Shown piece after piece: positions 42,440-53,293 of a stretch of DNA of 64,000 bases (positions within the stretch are counted from its first letter, which is position 1; each line of letters opens with the position of its first letter). The translations under genes and the position numbers were made by a program. Under the pieces are notes generated by a model that was given only the letters and a program-made list of their open reading frames with translations, searched no databases and was not told the origin of the DNA. The stretch spans positions 357,917 to 421,916 of the forward strand of contig NZ_KI440836.1 of the NCBI RefSeq assembly GCF_000474945.1. The letters are read 5' to 3'. The stretch comes from Solimonas soli DSM 21787 (lineage in GTDB: Bacteria > Pseudomonadota > Gammaproteobacteria > Nevskiales > Nevskiaceae).

Positions 42440-42619
42440 GTGCTGCGCACGCTGGGCATCCTGCTGGTCCTCGCCGTCGCGGCCTGGTTCGCGCACCGGC
42501 AGCGGCTCGACGAAGCGCTGGTCGATGCCGTGCTGGGCCCGCAGGCGGCGCCGGCGCCGCTGGTCGCGCTTGCCGTCGTGCTGATCGCCGGTCTCCTGCT
42601 GATGTTTCCGCGGCGCTGA
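42440..42619 (+). CDS. small two-helix membrane protein, 59 aa
   Basis: A short reading frame beginning at GTG, 6 nt after the engB stop. Its product has two hydrophobic segments: LRTLGILLVLAVAAWFA (about 2-18) and LVALAVVLIAGLLLMF (about 41-56), separated by a polar stretch with acidic and basic residues and closing PRR. That topology is more protein-like than chance high-GC sequence, and the spacing suggests translational coupling to engB. I do not recognise a family. There is no clear SD of its own. Confidence 0.45.
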   Translation: MLRTLGILLVLAVAAWFAHRQRLDEALVDAVLGPQAAPAPLVALAVVLIAGLLLMFPRR

Positions 42620-42933
42620 CCGTGCCGCGGCGCCGGACTGCGCCGCCGTTCTCGTTCTGAGGAGTTGCACCCGTTGCGAAACGGTGACGCTTCGCCATAG
42701 CGTGGCGGACGCGGACGGGGGGCGCCGCGCTTCCCCACTTCTTGCGCAAACACGCAAAGACATGGCGAGTTTCGCCGCCCCGGTTCCGGCGCGGCTTCCG
42801 CAAGAGACGGCCAAGGCGTTGATGTGAAAAGGAGTTCCTTCGAGGCCAGGGAATGGCATCGGCCGTGCAGAAGCATGGCATCCAAATGGTTCACTCGTGC
42901 ATCCAAGTTGCTGGGACCCCTTCCTTTCCATCC
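42620..42933. promoter_or_regulatory. 314-nt upstream region of the RND efflux operon
   Basis: No supported gene. It holds several short dyads that could be operators: CCGTT-GCGA-AACGG at 42671-42684, CGCCA-TAGCG-TGGCG at 42693-42707, and the palindrome TTGCGCAA within CTTCTTGCGCAAACACGCAAAG near 42745. RND pumps are often controlled by TetR- or MarR-type repressors binding such sites, but no regulator gene is linked here. I cannot identify the promoter with confidence. Confidence 0.4.
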
Positions 42934-44469
42934 ATGAATACGCAGATCCGCATCGGCCGCCGGCTGCTGCTGGCCATGGCCACCGCCTTGTGCGGCGCTT
43001 GCGCCGTCGGCCCCGAATACCGCACGCCGCCGCCCGACGACAACGTACCGGCGCAGTGGCATGCGCGCCTGCCGCACGGCGGTGAAGTTTCGGCGCTGAC
43101 GCAGTGGTGGCGGCAGTTCGACGATCCCCTGCTCGCCGAACTGGTCGACGCGGCCGAGGCGCGGCATCCGGACATCGACGCCGCGGTGGCCGCCGTGCGT
43201 GAGGCGCGCGCCGCGGTGACCGGCTCGCGCGCCGGCCTGCTGCCGGGCATCAGCGGCAACGGCGTGATGACGCGCAGTTCCGGTTCCGGCGACAGCGGCG
43301 GCGCCGACACGCCGCCGTTCACGCTGTTCAACGGCTCGCTCGACGCCAGCTGGGAGCTCGATCTGTTCGGCGGCGCGCGGCGCGGCCTCGAGGCGAGCCG
43401 CGCACGCCTGCAGGCTGCCGAGGCGGACTGGCACGAGGCGCGCGTGACCCTCGCCGCCGAAGTCGCCGACGCCTACGTCGAGCGCCGCTACTGCGAGCGC
43501 CTCGTGGCGCTGTATCGCGACACGCTCGAATCGCGCCGCGAGACCGAGCGGCTGACGACGCTCAAGCTCAAGGCCGGTTTCGTGGCGCCCGCCGACGAGG
43601 CGCAGGCGCGCGCCGGCAGCTACGAGAGCGAGAACCAGCTGATCGCGCAGGAGGGCGTCTGCCAGCAGGATCTCAACCGTCTCGCGCAGCTCACCGCGCT
43701 GCCGGCCGCGCAGCTCGAGGCGCGCCTCGCCGCCACGCCCGACCGCGGCGCGCAGGCCGCGGGCGCGGCGGCGGAAAGCGCCGATCGCAGCGGCATTCCG
43801 GTGCCGACGAATCCGGCGGTGCCGGCGGTGCCGGCGGCGCTGCTCTCGCAGCGCCCGGACCTGATGTCGGCCGAACGCACGCTGGCCGCGGCGAGCGCCA
43901 ACATCGGCGTCGCCGTCGCCAGCCGCCTGCCGTCGCTGAGTCTCGGCGGCTCGATCGGCATCAACCATCTCGCGCACAGCGGCCAGGACGTGCGCAGCTG
44001 GTCGTGGTCGCCGCAGCTGACGCTGCCGATCTTCGAGGGCGGCGCCGGCGTGGCGCGCGTCGAGACGGCCCGCGCGCAGTACGACCAGGCGCTGGCCGGC
44101 TATCGCGGCAAGGTGCTGGTCGCCGTGCAGGAGGTCGAGGACGCGCTGACCCGCGTCGACGCCTCGGTGCGCCGCGCCGACGCGGCGCGCCAGGCCGAGC
44201 GGAACTACAGCCTGCTGCTCGCCTCGCAGGAGAACCGCTACCGCCTCGGCGCGACTTCGCTGCTCGATCTCGAGGACACGCGGCGCCTGACGCTGGCGAG
44301 CCGCGAATCGCTGGCCGCCGTCGAGCTGGAGATCAGCCAGTCCTGGATCGCGCTGTACAAGGCCGCCGGCGGCGGCTGGCGCGACGATGCCGGCACCGCC
44401 GTCGGCCAGGCTTCTTCCCCATCGGGCGGCGCCGCCGCCGCACAGAACCCAGCAGGAGCTGGTGCATGA
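42934..44469 (+). CDS. NodT-family outer-membrane efflux lipoprotein
   Basis: A 511-residue TolC-like outer-membrane factor of the NodT/OprM lipoprotein type. The signal sequence ends in a lipobox (LCGACAVGPEY; Cys about residue 21 is lipidated). Two repeats of the outer-membrane efflux domain follow (about 55-245 and 290-480), with QWWRQFDDPLLAELVDAA, the long periplasmic coiled-coil segments, and LLSQRPDLMSAERTLAAASANIGVA. The C-terminal 35 residues are Ser/Ala/Gly-rich. It forms the exit duct for the adaptor and pump encoded next; the adaptor start overlaps its stop by 4 nt. The ATG at 42934 directly precedes the signal sequence. Confidence 0.94.
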   Translation: MNTQIRIGRRLLLAMATALCGACAVGPEYRTPPPDDNVPAQWHARLPHGGEVSALTQWWRQFDDPLLAELVDAAEARHPDIDAAVAAVREARAAVTGSRAGLLPGISGNGVMTRSSGSGDSGGADTPPFTLFNGSLDASWELDLFGGARRGLEASRARLQAAEADWHEARVTLAAEVADAYVERRYCERLVALYRDTLESRRETERLTTLKLKAGFVAPADEAQARAGSYESENQLIAQEGVCQQDLNRLAQLTALPAAQLEARLAATPDRGAQAAGAAAESADRSGIPVPTNPAVPAVPAALLSQRPDLMSAERTLAAASANIGVAVASRLPSLSLGGSIGINHLAHSGQDVRSWSWSPQLTLPIFEGGAGVARVETARAQYDQALAGYRGKVLVAVQEVEDALTRVDASVRRADAARQAERNYSLLLASQENRYRLGATSLLDLEDTRRLTLASRESLAAVELEISQSWIALYKAAGGGWRDDAGTAVGQASSPSGGAAAAQNPAGAGA

Positions 44470-45560
44470 ACGCCTCTTCCTTTCCTCGTCATACCCTGCG
44501 GCTGGTCATTGCCGTGCCGCTGCTCGCGGCGTTCGCGGCCTGCGGCAAGAAGGAGAGCGCCCCGGAAGCGCCGAAGCCGGTGATGACGGTGGAAACCGTC
44601 GCGCCGCAGGCCCAGGAATGGCCGCAGCGCCTCGCCGCCAGCGGCAATGTCGCCGCCTGGCAGGAGGCCGTGGTCGGCGCCGAGGTCGGCGGCGCGCGTC
44701 TCGTCGAGGTCAAGGTCAACGTCGGCGACGTTGTCAGAAAGGGTGACGTGCTCGCCGTGCTCGATCCGGCGACGCTGCAGGCGCAGGCGGCGCAGCAGGA
44801 TGCCGCCGTCGCGCAGGCCGAGGCGACGCTGGCCAAGGCGCGCGCCGACGCCGAGCGCGCCGAGCAGCTCGACAAGACCGGTTCGATCAGCCAGCAGGAC
44901 ATCCAGCAGTACCGCACCGCGGCGGCGACCGCCGAGGCGCAGCTCAAGCTGGCACGCGCGCAGCGCGCCGTCGCCGGCCTGCAGCTGCGCTACGCGCGCG
45001 TGGTCGCGCCGGACGACGGCGTGATCTCGGCGCGCACGGCGACGGTCGGCACGGTGGTCGCCGCCGGCACCGAGCTGTTCCGCCTGATCCGCGGCCAGCG
45101 CCTCGAATGGCGCGCCGAAGTGCCGGGCGACGCGCTCGCGCGGCTGCATCCCGGCATGCGCGCCGAGCTGCGCCGTCCGGGCGACGGCACGATCGTCGCC
45201 GGCACGGTGCGCCAGCTGGCGCCGACCGTCGATCTGCAGACGCGCAACGCCATCGTCTACGTCGACCTGCCGAAGAACGCCGGGCTCGCCGCCGGCCAGT
45301 TCGTCGAGGGCGCGTTCGAGTTCGGCACGCAGCCGGTGCTGGCGCTGCCCGAATCGGCGATCGTGCTGCGCGACGGCCACAGCTACGTGATGACGATCGA
45401 CGACAAGAACATCGTGCACCAGCTCAAGGTCGACACCGGCGCGCGCCACGGCGATCTGATCGCCGTGGCCAGCCAGGCGCTGAGCGCGGCGACGCGCATC
45501 GTGCGCTCGGGCGGCAGCTTCATCGGCGACGGCGACCTGATCGCCGTGGAGGGCAAATGA
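44466..45560 (+). CDS. RND efflux periplasmic adaptor
   Basis: A 364-residue membrane-fusion protein of the AcrA/MexA superfamily. A lipobox (LLAAFAACGKK; Cys about 26) anchors it to the inner membrane. Order: beta-barrel start, lipoyl half (VEVKVNVGDVVRKGDVLAVLD), a short alpha-hairpin (about 100-165; AQQDAAVAQAEATLAKARADAE), the second lipoyl half (YARVVAPDDGVISARTATVGTVV), the beta-barrel and the membrane-proximal domain. The hairpin is short, as in adaptors paired with NodT-type channels. Start and stop overlap the neighbouring genes by 4 nt each, so the three are translationally coupled. Confidence 0.94.
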   Translation: MNASSFPRHTLRLVIAVPLLAAFAACGKKESAPEAPKPVMTVETVAPQAQEWPQRLAASGNVAAWQEAVVGAEVGGARLVEVKVNVGDVVRKGDVLAVLDPATLQAQAAQQDAAVAQAEATLAKARADAERAEQLDKTGSISQQDIQQYRTAAATAEAQLKLARAQRAVAGLQLRYARVVAPDDGVISARTATVGTVVAAGTELFRLIRGQRLEWRAEVPGDALARLHPGMRAELRRPGDGTIVAGTVRQLAPTVDLQTRNAIVYVDLPKNAGLAAGQFVEGAFEFGTQPVLALPESAIVLRDGHSYVMTIDDKNIVHQLKVDTGARHGDLIAVASQALSAATRIVRSGGSFIGDGDLIAVEGK

Positions 45561-48500
45561 ACATCAACTTCTCGGCCTGGTCGATCCATCGGCCGACGCC
45601 GGCGGTGCTGCTGTTCTTCCTCGCCACGGTCGCCGGCTTTCTCGGCTTCAACGCGCTGCAGATCGCCAAGATGCCGGACTTCGACTTCCCCGGCATCATC
45701 GTCGACGTGCAGCTGCCGGGCGCGACGCCGTCGCAGCTCGAAACCGAGGTGACGCGCAAGATCGAGGACGCTACCGCCAACATTCCCGGCGCGCGCCACG
45801 TCACCTCGACCGTCTCCGACGGCGACTCGAACACTTTCATCGAATTCGAGATCGGCAAGAACGTGCAGGACGCGCTCAACGACGTGCGCGACGCGGTGAC
45901 CGGCGTGCGCTCGGCGCTGCCGGCCGACATCCTCGAGCCGACCGTGCAGCGCGTCACCACCAACGGCAGCTCGATCGCCACCTACACGATCAGCTCCGAG
46001 AACATGGACGAGATGGACCTGTCCTGGTTCGTCGACAACATCGTCAGCAAGGCCATCATGCCGATTCCCGGCGTCGGCAAGGTCGTGCGCTACGGCGGCG
46101 TGCAGCGCGAGGTGCGCGTCGAACTCGACCCGGTGAAGCTGCAGGCCTACGGCGTCACCGCCGGCGAGGTGTCGCGGCAGATCAACAGCATGCAGCAGGA
46201 AGCGCCGGGCGGCCGCGGCGATCTCGGCGGCCTCGAACAGGCCGTGCGCACGATCGGCAACGTGCAGACCGCGCAGCAGCTCGCCGCCTTCAGCTTCCCG
46301 CTCGCCGACGGCCGCCGCGTGCGCCTCGATCAGCTCGCCAGCGTGCGCGACACCACCACCGAGCCGCGCCAGGCGGCGACGCTCGACGGCAAGCCAGTGA
46401 TCTCCTTCCGCGCCTATCGCGCCAACGGTTCGGCCGAGGCCGAAGTGGCGAAGGCCATCGGCCGCGAGGTCGACGAGCTGCAGAAGAAATATCCGCGCGT
46501 GAAGTTCGAGAAGGTCTACGACACCGTCGGTCCGATCGAGCACTCGTACCATGCTTCGATGCAGGCGCTGCTCGAAGGCGCGATCCTCGCCGTCATCGTC
46601 GTCTGGATCTTCCTGCGCGACTGGCGCGCGACGCTGATCTCGGCGGTCGCCCTGCCGCTGTCGATCCTGCCGACCTTCGCCTTCATCCACTGGGCCGGCT
46701 ACACGCTCAACACCATCACGCTGCTGGCGCTGACGCTGGTCATCGGCATCCTCGTCGACGACGCCATCGTCGAGGTCGAGAACATCATGCGCCACCTGCG
46801 CATGGGCAAGACGCCCAAGCAGGCCGCGCTCGACGCCGCCGACGAGATCGGCCTCGCCGTCATCGCCACCTCGCTGACGCTGATCTCGGTGTTCCTGCCG
46901 GTGGCGCTGATGCCCGGCATCTCGGGCCTGGTCTTCAAGCAGTTCGGCTGGACGGCGGCGATCGCTATCTTCGCTTCGCTGGTCGTCGCGCGCCTGCTGA
47001 CGCCGATGATGGCGGCCTACATGCTCAGCGCGGCGGGACTCGGCAAGGGTCACGACCACGAAAGCGACGACGGCTGGATCATGCGCCGCTACATGCGCGC
47101 GGTGCGCGTCTGCCTGCGTCATCCTTGGTGGACCAGCTTCGGCGCCGCGCTGTTCTTCTTCATGTCGCTGTGGCTGTCGACGCTGCTGCCGAAGACCTTT
47201 CTCGCCGCCGAGGACGTCGCTTTGACGCTCGTCACCGTCGAGGCGCCGCCCGGCTCGACGCTGCAGCAGACGCTGGCGCTCGACCAGCAGGCCTGGAAGA
47301 CGCTGCACGAGATCCCGGAGATCCGGCACGTCTACATGATCCTCGGCAATGGTGTCACCGCCAGCAGCACGGTGCAGAGCGGCGGCAATGTCACCGTGCT
47401 GACTTACCTCATTCCGCTGCAGCCGCAGAAGGAGCGCGAGCGCACGCAGCAGCAGATCGAGAAGGAGATGGGCGAACGGCTCAGCAAGCTGCCGGGCGTG
47501 CGCGTCACCGTCGGCGGCAACGGCAACGGCCAGCAGCTCACCGTGCAGCTGACCAGCGAGGACCCGGTGATGCTGACCGCGACCTCGAACCAGGTGCTGC
47601 GCGAGCTGCGCACGATTCCGGGCCTGGGCGGCGCCACCTCATCGGCGAGCATCCTGCGCCCCGAGCTGGTGATCCGCCCGGACTTCGCGCGCGCCGCCGA
47701 GCTCGGCGTGACCGCCGAGGCGATCGGCGATGCGGTGCGCGTCGCCACGTCCGGCGACTACGACGTGATCCTGCCCAAGCTCAATCTGCCGGAGCGCCAG
47801 ATCTACATCCGCACCATGCTCGATCCGGCCGCGCGCACCGATCTCGAGACCCTCCGCCAGCTGCGCGTCGCGTCGGCGCACGGTCCGGTGCCGCTCGGCA
47901 ACGTCGCCAGCGTCAACGTCGAAGGCGGCCCGGCACAGATCGACCGCTACGACCGCGCCCGCAACGTGACGCTGACGGTGAACCTGCAGGGCAGGCCGCT
48001 CGGCGAGGTCAACAAGCAGATCGAAGCGCTGCCGTCGATGAAGCACCTGCCGCCGCAGGTGCGGCGCGGCGAAGGCGGAGACGTCGAATTCATGAACGAT
48101 CTGTTCGGCAACTTCGCGATCGCCATGCTGACCGGCATCTTCTGCGTCTACGCGGTGATGGTGCTGCTGTTCCACGACTTCGCGCAGCCCTTCACCGTGC
48201 TCACCGCGCTGCCGCTGGCGGCGGGCGGCGCGCTCGGCGGGCTCGTCGTGTTCGGCATGGAGCTGTCGCTGGCCTCGCTGATCGGCCTGCTGATGCTGAT
48301 CGGCATCGTCAGCAAGAACTCGATCCTGCTCGTCGAGTACGCGATCGCCGCGCGCGGCCAGCGCGGCCTGTCGCGCTTCGACGCGATCATCGACGCCTGC
48401 CACAAGCGCGCGCGGCCGATCGTGATGACCACGGTGGCGATGGTCGCCGGCATGCTGCCGATGGCGCTCAACATCTCGCGCACCGACGCCGGCTTTCGCG

Positions 48501-48667
48501 CGCCGATGGCGGTGGCGGTGATCGGCGGCCTGCTGACCTCGACGGTGCTGAGCCTGCTGGTCGTGCCGGTCGTCTACGAGCTCGTCGACGACTTCGAAGG
48601 CTGGCTGCGCCGCCGCGTGTTCCGCCACAAGCCGGAGGCGACGCCGGCGGAACTGCACCTCAGTTGA
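45557..48667 (+). CDS. RND-family efflux permease
   Basis: A 1036-residue inner-membrane proton-driven pump of the RND superfamily (twelve helices, two large periplasmic loops). The proton-relay pair is D401-D402 in GILVDDAIVEVEN (helix 4). GIVSKNSILLVEYA and KRARPIVMTT mark the second half. The opening NINFSAWSIHRPTPAVLLFFLATVAGFLGF and the loops look closer to the multidrug-like HAE-1/HAE-2-type pumps of environmental proteobacteria than to heavy-metal CzcA pumps, since the metal-binding Met/Glu motifs of the latter are not seen. The substrate is unknown. It is last in the operon; a GC stem-loop follows, then the leftward sRNA genes. Confidence 0.94.
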   Translation: MNINFSAWSIHRPTPAVLLFFLATVAGFLGFNALQIAKMPDFDFPGIIVDVQLPGATPSQLETEVTRKIEDATANIPGARHVTSTVSDGDSNTFIEFEIGKNVQDALNDVRDAVTGVRSALPADILEPTVQRVTTNGSSIATYTISSENMDEMDLSWFVDNIVSKAIMPIPGVGKVVRYGGVQREVRVELDPVKLQAYGVTAGEVSRQINSMQQEAPGGRGDLGGLEQAVRTIGNVQTAQQLAAFSFPLADGRRVRLDQLASVRDTTTEPRQAATLDGKPVISFRAYRANGSAEAEVAKAIGREVDELQKKYPRVKFEKVYDTVGPIEHSYHASMQALLEGAILAVIVVWIFLRDWRATLISAVALPLSILPTFAFIHWAGYTLNTITLLALTLVIGILVDDAIVEVENIMRHLRMGKTPKQAALDAADEIGLAVIATSLTLISVFLPVALMPGISGLVFKQFGWTAAIAIFASLVVARLLTPMMAAYMLSAAGLGKGHDHESDDGWIMRRYMRAVRVCLRHPWWTSFGAALFFFMSLWLSTLLPKTFLAAEDVALTLVTVEAPPGSTLQQTLALDQQAWKTLHEIPEIRHVYMILGNGVTASSTVQSGGNVTVLTYLIPLQPQKERERTQQQIEKEMGERLSKLPGVRVTVGGNGNGQQLTVQLTSEDPVMLTATSNQVLRELRTIPGLGGATSSASILRPELVIRPDFARAAELGVTAEAIGDAVRVATSGDYDVILPKLNLPERQIYIRTMLDPAARTDLETLRQLRVASAHGPVPLGNVASVNVEGGPAQIDRYDRARNVTLTVNLQGRPLGEVNKQIEALPSMKHLPPQVRRGEGGDVEFMNDLFGNFAIAMLTGIFCVYAVMVLLFHDFAQPFTVLTALPLAAGGALGGLVVFGMELSLASLIGLLMLIGIVSKNSILLVEYAIAARGQRGLSRFDAIIDACHKRARPIVMTTVAMVAGMLPMALNISRTDAGFRAPMAVAVIGGLLTSTVLSLLVVPVVYELVDDFEGWLRRRVFRHKPEATPAELHLS

Positions 48668-48677
48668 GACGGCATCC

Positions 48678-48704
48678 GCGCCGCCGCCCCGCCTGCGGCG
48701 GCGC
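48678..48704. terminator. GC stem-loop behind the RND operon
   Basis: A perfect 10-bp stem GCGCCGCCGC / GCGGCGGCGC with a 7-nt loop starts 11 nt after the permease stop. There is no T-tract. It is the best available 3'-end structure for the RND mRNA. Confidence 0.5.
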
Positions 48705-48739
48705 AGCAATGCCGCGCGAGGCGGGCCCTCGCGGGCAAT

Positions 48740-48774
48740 AAAAAACCCGGTGACCGTGGGGGGCAGTCACCGGG
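48740..48774 (-). terminator. intrinsic terminator of sRNA copy B
   Basis: On the minus strand a 9-bp stem CCCGGTGAC / GTCACCGGG with an 11-nt loop is followed by TTTTTTATTG. Confidence 0.92.
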
Positions 48775-48854
48775 CACGCTTTCCGGCTTGGGGAGAGCCG
48801 GACCCGCCCAGGGAGTGGAGGCGGGGGAGCGGGACAGGGAGAATCGCCGCTCGC
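48740..48854 (-). ncRNA. sigmaE-type small RNA, copy B (distal to polA)
   Basis: A predicted RNA of about 115 nt, transcribed leftward from about 48854 (5' GCGAGCGG) to the T-tract at 48745-48740. The promoter TGAACTT-N16-TCAAA lies directly upstream. The 5' region is C/U-rich and mostly unpaired (UUCUCCCUGUCCCGCUCC). It is followed by stem-loop 1 (CCCGCC / GGCGGG, loop with CUCCC), stem-loop 2 (UCCGGC / GCCGGA, loop UCUCCCCAA) and a 9-bp terminator stem CCCGGUGAC / GUCACCGGG. The first 57 nt are identical to copy A except one added C. The C-rich loops suit pairing with ribosome-binding sites. The 5' end is inferred from promoter spacing. Confidence 0.8.
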
Positions 48855-48859
48855 AGAAC

Positions 48860-48886
48860 TTTGATGCGGCCGGCCGGGGAAAGTTC
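48860..48886 (-). promoter_or_regulatory. RpoE/AlgU-type promoter of sRNA copy B
   Basis: On the minus strand GAACTT (48886-48881), a 16-bp spacer, then TCAAA (48864-48860). This matches the extracytoplasmic-stress sigma consensus GAACTT-N16/17-TCxxA. About 12 bp further upstream is a short palindromic AT block (CGAAAATTTTTCG, 48909-48897) in the position of an UP element. Confidence 0.75.
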
Positions 48887-48938
48887 AAGGAAGCCGCGAA
48901 AAATTTTCGCCTGCGCGGCAAGCCCGCGAATCGGCAAT

Positions 48939-48972
48939 AAAAAAGCCCGGCGATCGGGGGAATCACCGGGCT
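48939..48972 (-). terminator. intrinsic terminator of sRNA copy A
   Basis: On the minus strand an 11-bp stem AGCCCGGTGAT / ATCGCCGGGCT (one G-U pair in RNA) with a 7-nt loop is followed by TTTTTTATTG-like sequence. Confidence 0.92.
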
Positions 48973-49049
48973 ACGCTTTCCGGCTTGGGGCTGCCGGACC
49001 CGCCCAGGGAGTGGAGGCGGGGAGCGGGACAGGGAGAATCGCCGCTCGC
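48939..49049 (-). ncRNA. sigmaE-type small RNA, copy A (polA-proximal)
   Basis: A predicted RNA of about 111 nt, leftward from about 49049 (5' GCGAGCGG) to the T-tract at 48944-48939. Its body matches copy B closely: the same C/U-rich leader, stem-loop 1 CCCGCC / GGCGGG, and stem-loop 2 UCCGGC / GCCGGA with loop AGCCCCAA in place of UCUCCCCAA. The terminator stem is AGCCCGGUGAU / AUCGCCGGGCU. Compared with copy B this stem changes a C-G pair to U-A and a U-A pair to U-G, so pairing is kept while sequence drifts. It lies 151 nt downstream of the polA stop in the same orientation, the position of Spot 42 and ErsA genes. Confidence 0.8.
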
Positions 49050-49053
49050 AAAC

Positions 49054-49080
49054 TTAGACGCGGCGCCGGGGATGAAGTTC
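49054..49080 (-). promoter_or_regulatory. RpoE/AlgU-type promoter of sRNA copy A
   Basis: On the minus strand GAACTT (49080-49075), a 16-bp spacer, then TCTAA (49058-49054), matching the extracytoplasmic-stress sigma consensus. The AT block GCAAAATTTTTTGC (49106-49093) sits about 12 bp upstream of the -35, in the UP-element position. The -35 and spacing are identical to copy B although the spacer sequence has diverged, which argues for selection. Confidence 0.78.
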
Positions 49081-49199
49081 AACGCCGCGCGGGCAAAAAA
49101 TTTTGCATTGCCGCAGCGCCGCGCCGAGCTTCATCAAAATCAGGTAGTTACAGCAACTGATGACAAGGTCAGCGACCGCGTTTTTCGACTAAATTTCTT

Positions 49200-52010
<2,811 letters not shown>

Positions 52011-52020
52011 CGTCTCGATC

Positions 52021-53268
52021 TCAGGGCAGCAAACGCTCGTTCTGCACGAGGTCGTCGAAGGTTTCGCGCGCGCGGATCAGATGCGCGTGGCGGCCGTCGA
52101 CCATCACCTCGGCGGCGCGGCCGCGCGTGTTGTAGTTCGAGGCCATGGTGAAGCCGTAGGCGCCGGCGGTGCGCACGGCGAGCAGATCGTCGGCGCGGAT
52201 CGCCAGGCTGCGGTCCTTGCCCAGCCAGTCGCCGGATTCGCAGACCGGCCCGACGATGTCGTAAGTCTCCGCCGCCACGTCGTGGCGCTCGACGACCGGC
52301 ACGATGTCCATCCAGGCCTGGTACAGCGTCGGCCGCAAGAGATCGTTCATCGCCGCGTCGACGATCGCGAAACGCTTGTCGTCGGTGCCCTTGAGGCCGA
52401 GCACGCGGGTGACGAGGATGCCGGCGTTGCCGGCGATCGCGCGGCCCGGCTCGGTGAGGATCTTCAGGTTCAGCGGCTCGAGTTTCGGCCGCAGCGCAGT
52501 CGCCCACTCGCGCGGCTCGATCGGCCGCTCGTCGCGGTAACGCACGCCGAGGCCGCCGCCGACGTCGAGATGGCGCAGCGTGATGCCGTGGCCGCGCAGG
52601 CGCTCGACCAGCGCCAGCACGCGGTCGAGCGCGTCGAGGAAAGGCTCGACCCGCAGGAGCTGCGAGCCGATGTGATTGGCGATGCCGACGATCTCGATGC
52701 CGTCGAGCTGCGCCGCCTGCACGTAGAGGCGCTCGGCGCTGGCGATGTCGACGCCGAACTTGTTGTTCTTCAGGCCGGTCGAGATGTACGGATGCGTCTT
52801 CGCGTCGACGTCCGGGTTGACGCGCAGGGCGATGCGCGCGCGCTTGTTCATCAGGCGCGCGGTGGCGTCGAGCAGATCCAGCTCGTATTCGGATTCGACG
52901 TTGAAGCAGTAGATGCCGGCGCTCAGCGCGAGGCGGATTTCCTCCTCGCTCTTGCCGATGCCGGAGAACACGACCTTGCCGGCGTCACCGCCGGCGCGCA
53001 GCACGCGCTGCAGCTCGCCGCCGGACACGATGTCGAAGCCGGCGCCGAGGCGCGCCAGGGTCTGCAGCACGGCGAGGTTCGAGTTGGCCTTGACCGCGTA
53101 GCAGACGAGATGGTCGAGGCCGGCGAGCGCGTCGTCGAAGGCATGGAAATGCCGCGTCAGCGTCGCCTTCGAATAGACGTACAGCGGCGTGCCGTAGCGC
53201 TCGGCGAGTTCGGTGACCGGCAGTTCTTCGGCGTATAGCGTGCCGTGACGCGATTCGAAATGATCCAC
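52021..53268 (-). CDS. lysA: diaminopimelate decarboxylase
   Basis: A 415-residue PLP enzyme that converts meso-diaminopimelate to lysine, the last step of lysine biosynthesis. Fold-type III barrel: YAVKANSN with PLP lysine K60, HIGSQLL, the glycine loop GGGLGVRY, EPGRAIAGNAG, and the C-terminal GPVCESGDWLGKDR with the catalytic Cys. The GTG at 53268 gives the normal family opening (VDHFESRHGTLYAEEL); no ATG fits as well and the SD is weak. The lptM gene lies 25 nt upstream and polA 10 nt downstream on the same strand, so lptM-lysA and perhaps polA share a transcript. Confidence 0.96.
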   Translation of the reverse strand: MDHFESRHGTLYAEELPVTELAERYGTPLYVYSKATLTRHFHAFDDALAGLDHLVCYAVKANSNLAVLQTLARLGAGFDIVSGGELQRVLRAGGDAGKVVFSGIGKSEEEIRLALSAGIYCFNVESEYELDLLDATARLMNKRARIALRVNPDVDAKTHPYISTGLKNNKFGVDIASAERLYVQAAQLDGIEIVGIANHIGSQLLRVEPFLDALDRVLALVERLRGHGITLRHLDVGGGLGVRYRDERPIEPREWATALRPKLEPLNLKILTEPGRAIAGNAGILVTRVLGLKGTDDKRFAIVDAAMNDLLRPTLYQAWMDIVPVVERHDVAAETYDIVGPVCESGDWLGKDRSLAIRADDLLAVRTAGAYGFTMASNYNTRGRAAEVMVDGRHAHLIRARETFDDLVQNERLLP

Positions 53269-53293
53269 GGGGTATCGGCTTTGAAGCGAAGGG

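Larger units (their letters stand above)
48737..49106 (-). repeat. tandem duplication carrying promoter, sRNA and terminator
   Basis: Two direct copies about 195 bp apart (48737-48909 and 48936-49106), each running AT block, sigmaE-type promoter, sRNA body, terminator. Similarity is highest in the sRNA body and falls in the promoter spacer and the terminator loop. The rest of the 532-nt interval between the RND operon and polA holds no supported gene: 49107-49199 is AT-richer than its surroundings and shows no clear terminator for polA. Confidence 0.85.

Noticed and set aside
48740-48774. The sRNA B hairpin as a rightward terminator for the RND operon
   Set aside because: On the plus strand the hairpin is followed by CACGCTTTCC and not a T-tract. 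The T-tract is only on the minus strand, so it belongs to the sRNA.
48750-49160. A rightward open frame of 136 codons across the tandem repeat region
   Set aside because: It runs over both sRNA copies and their terminators. Its peptide is low-complexity and internally repeated only because the DNA is duplicated; the minus-strand promoters and terminators explain the conservation better.
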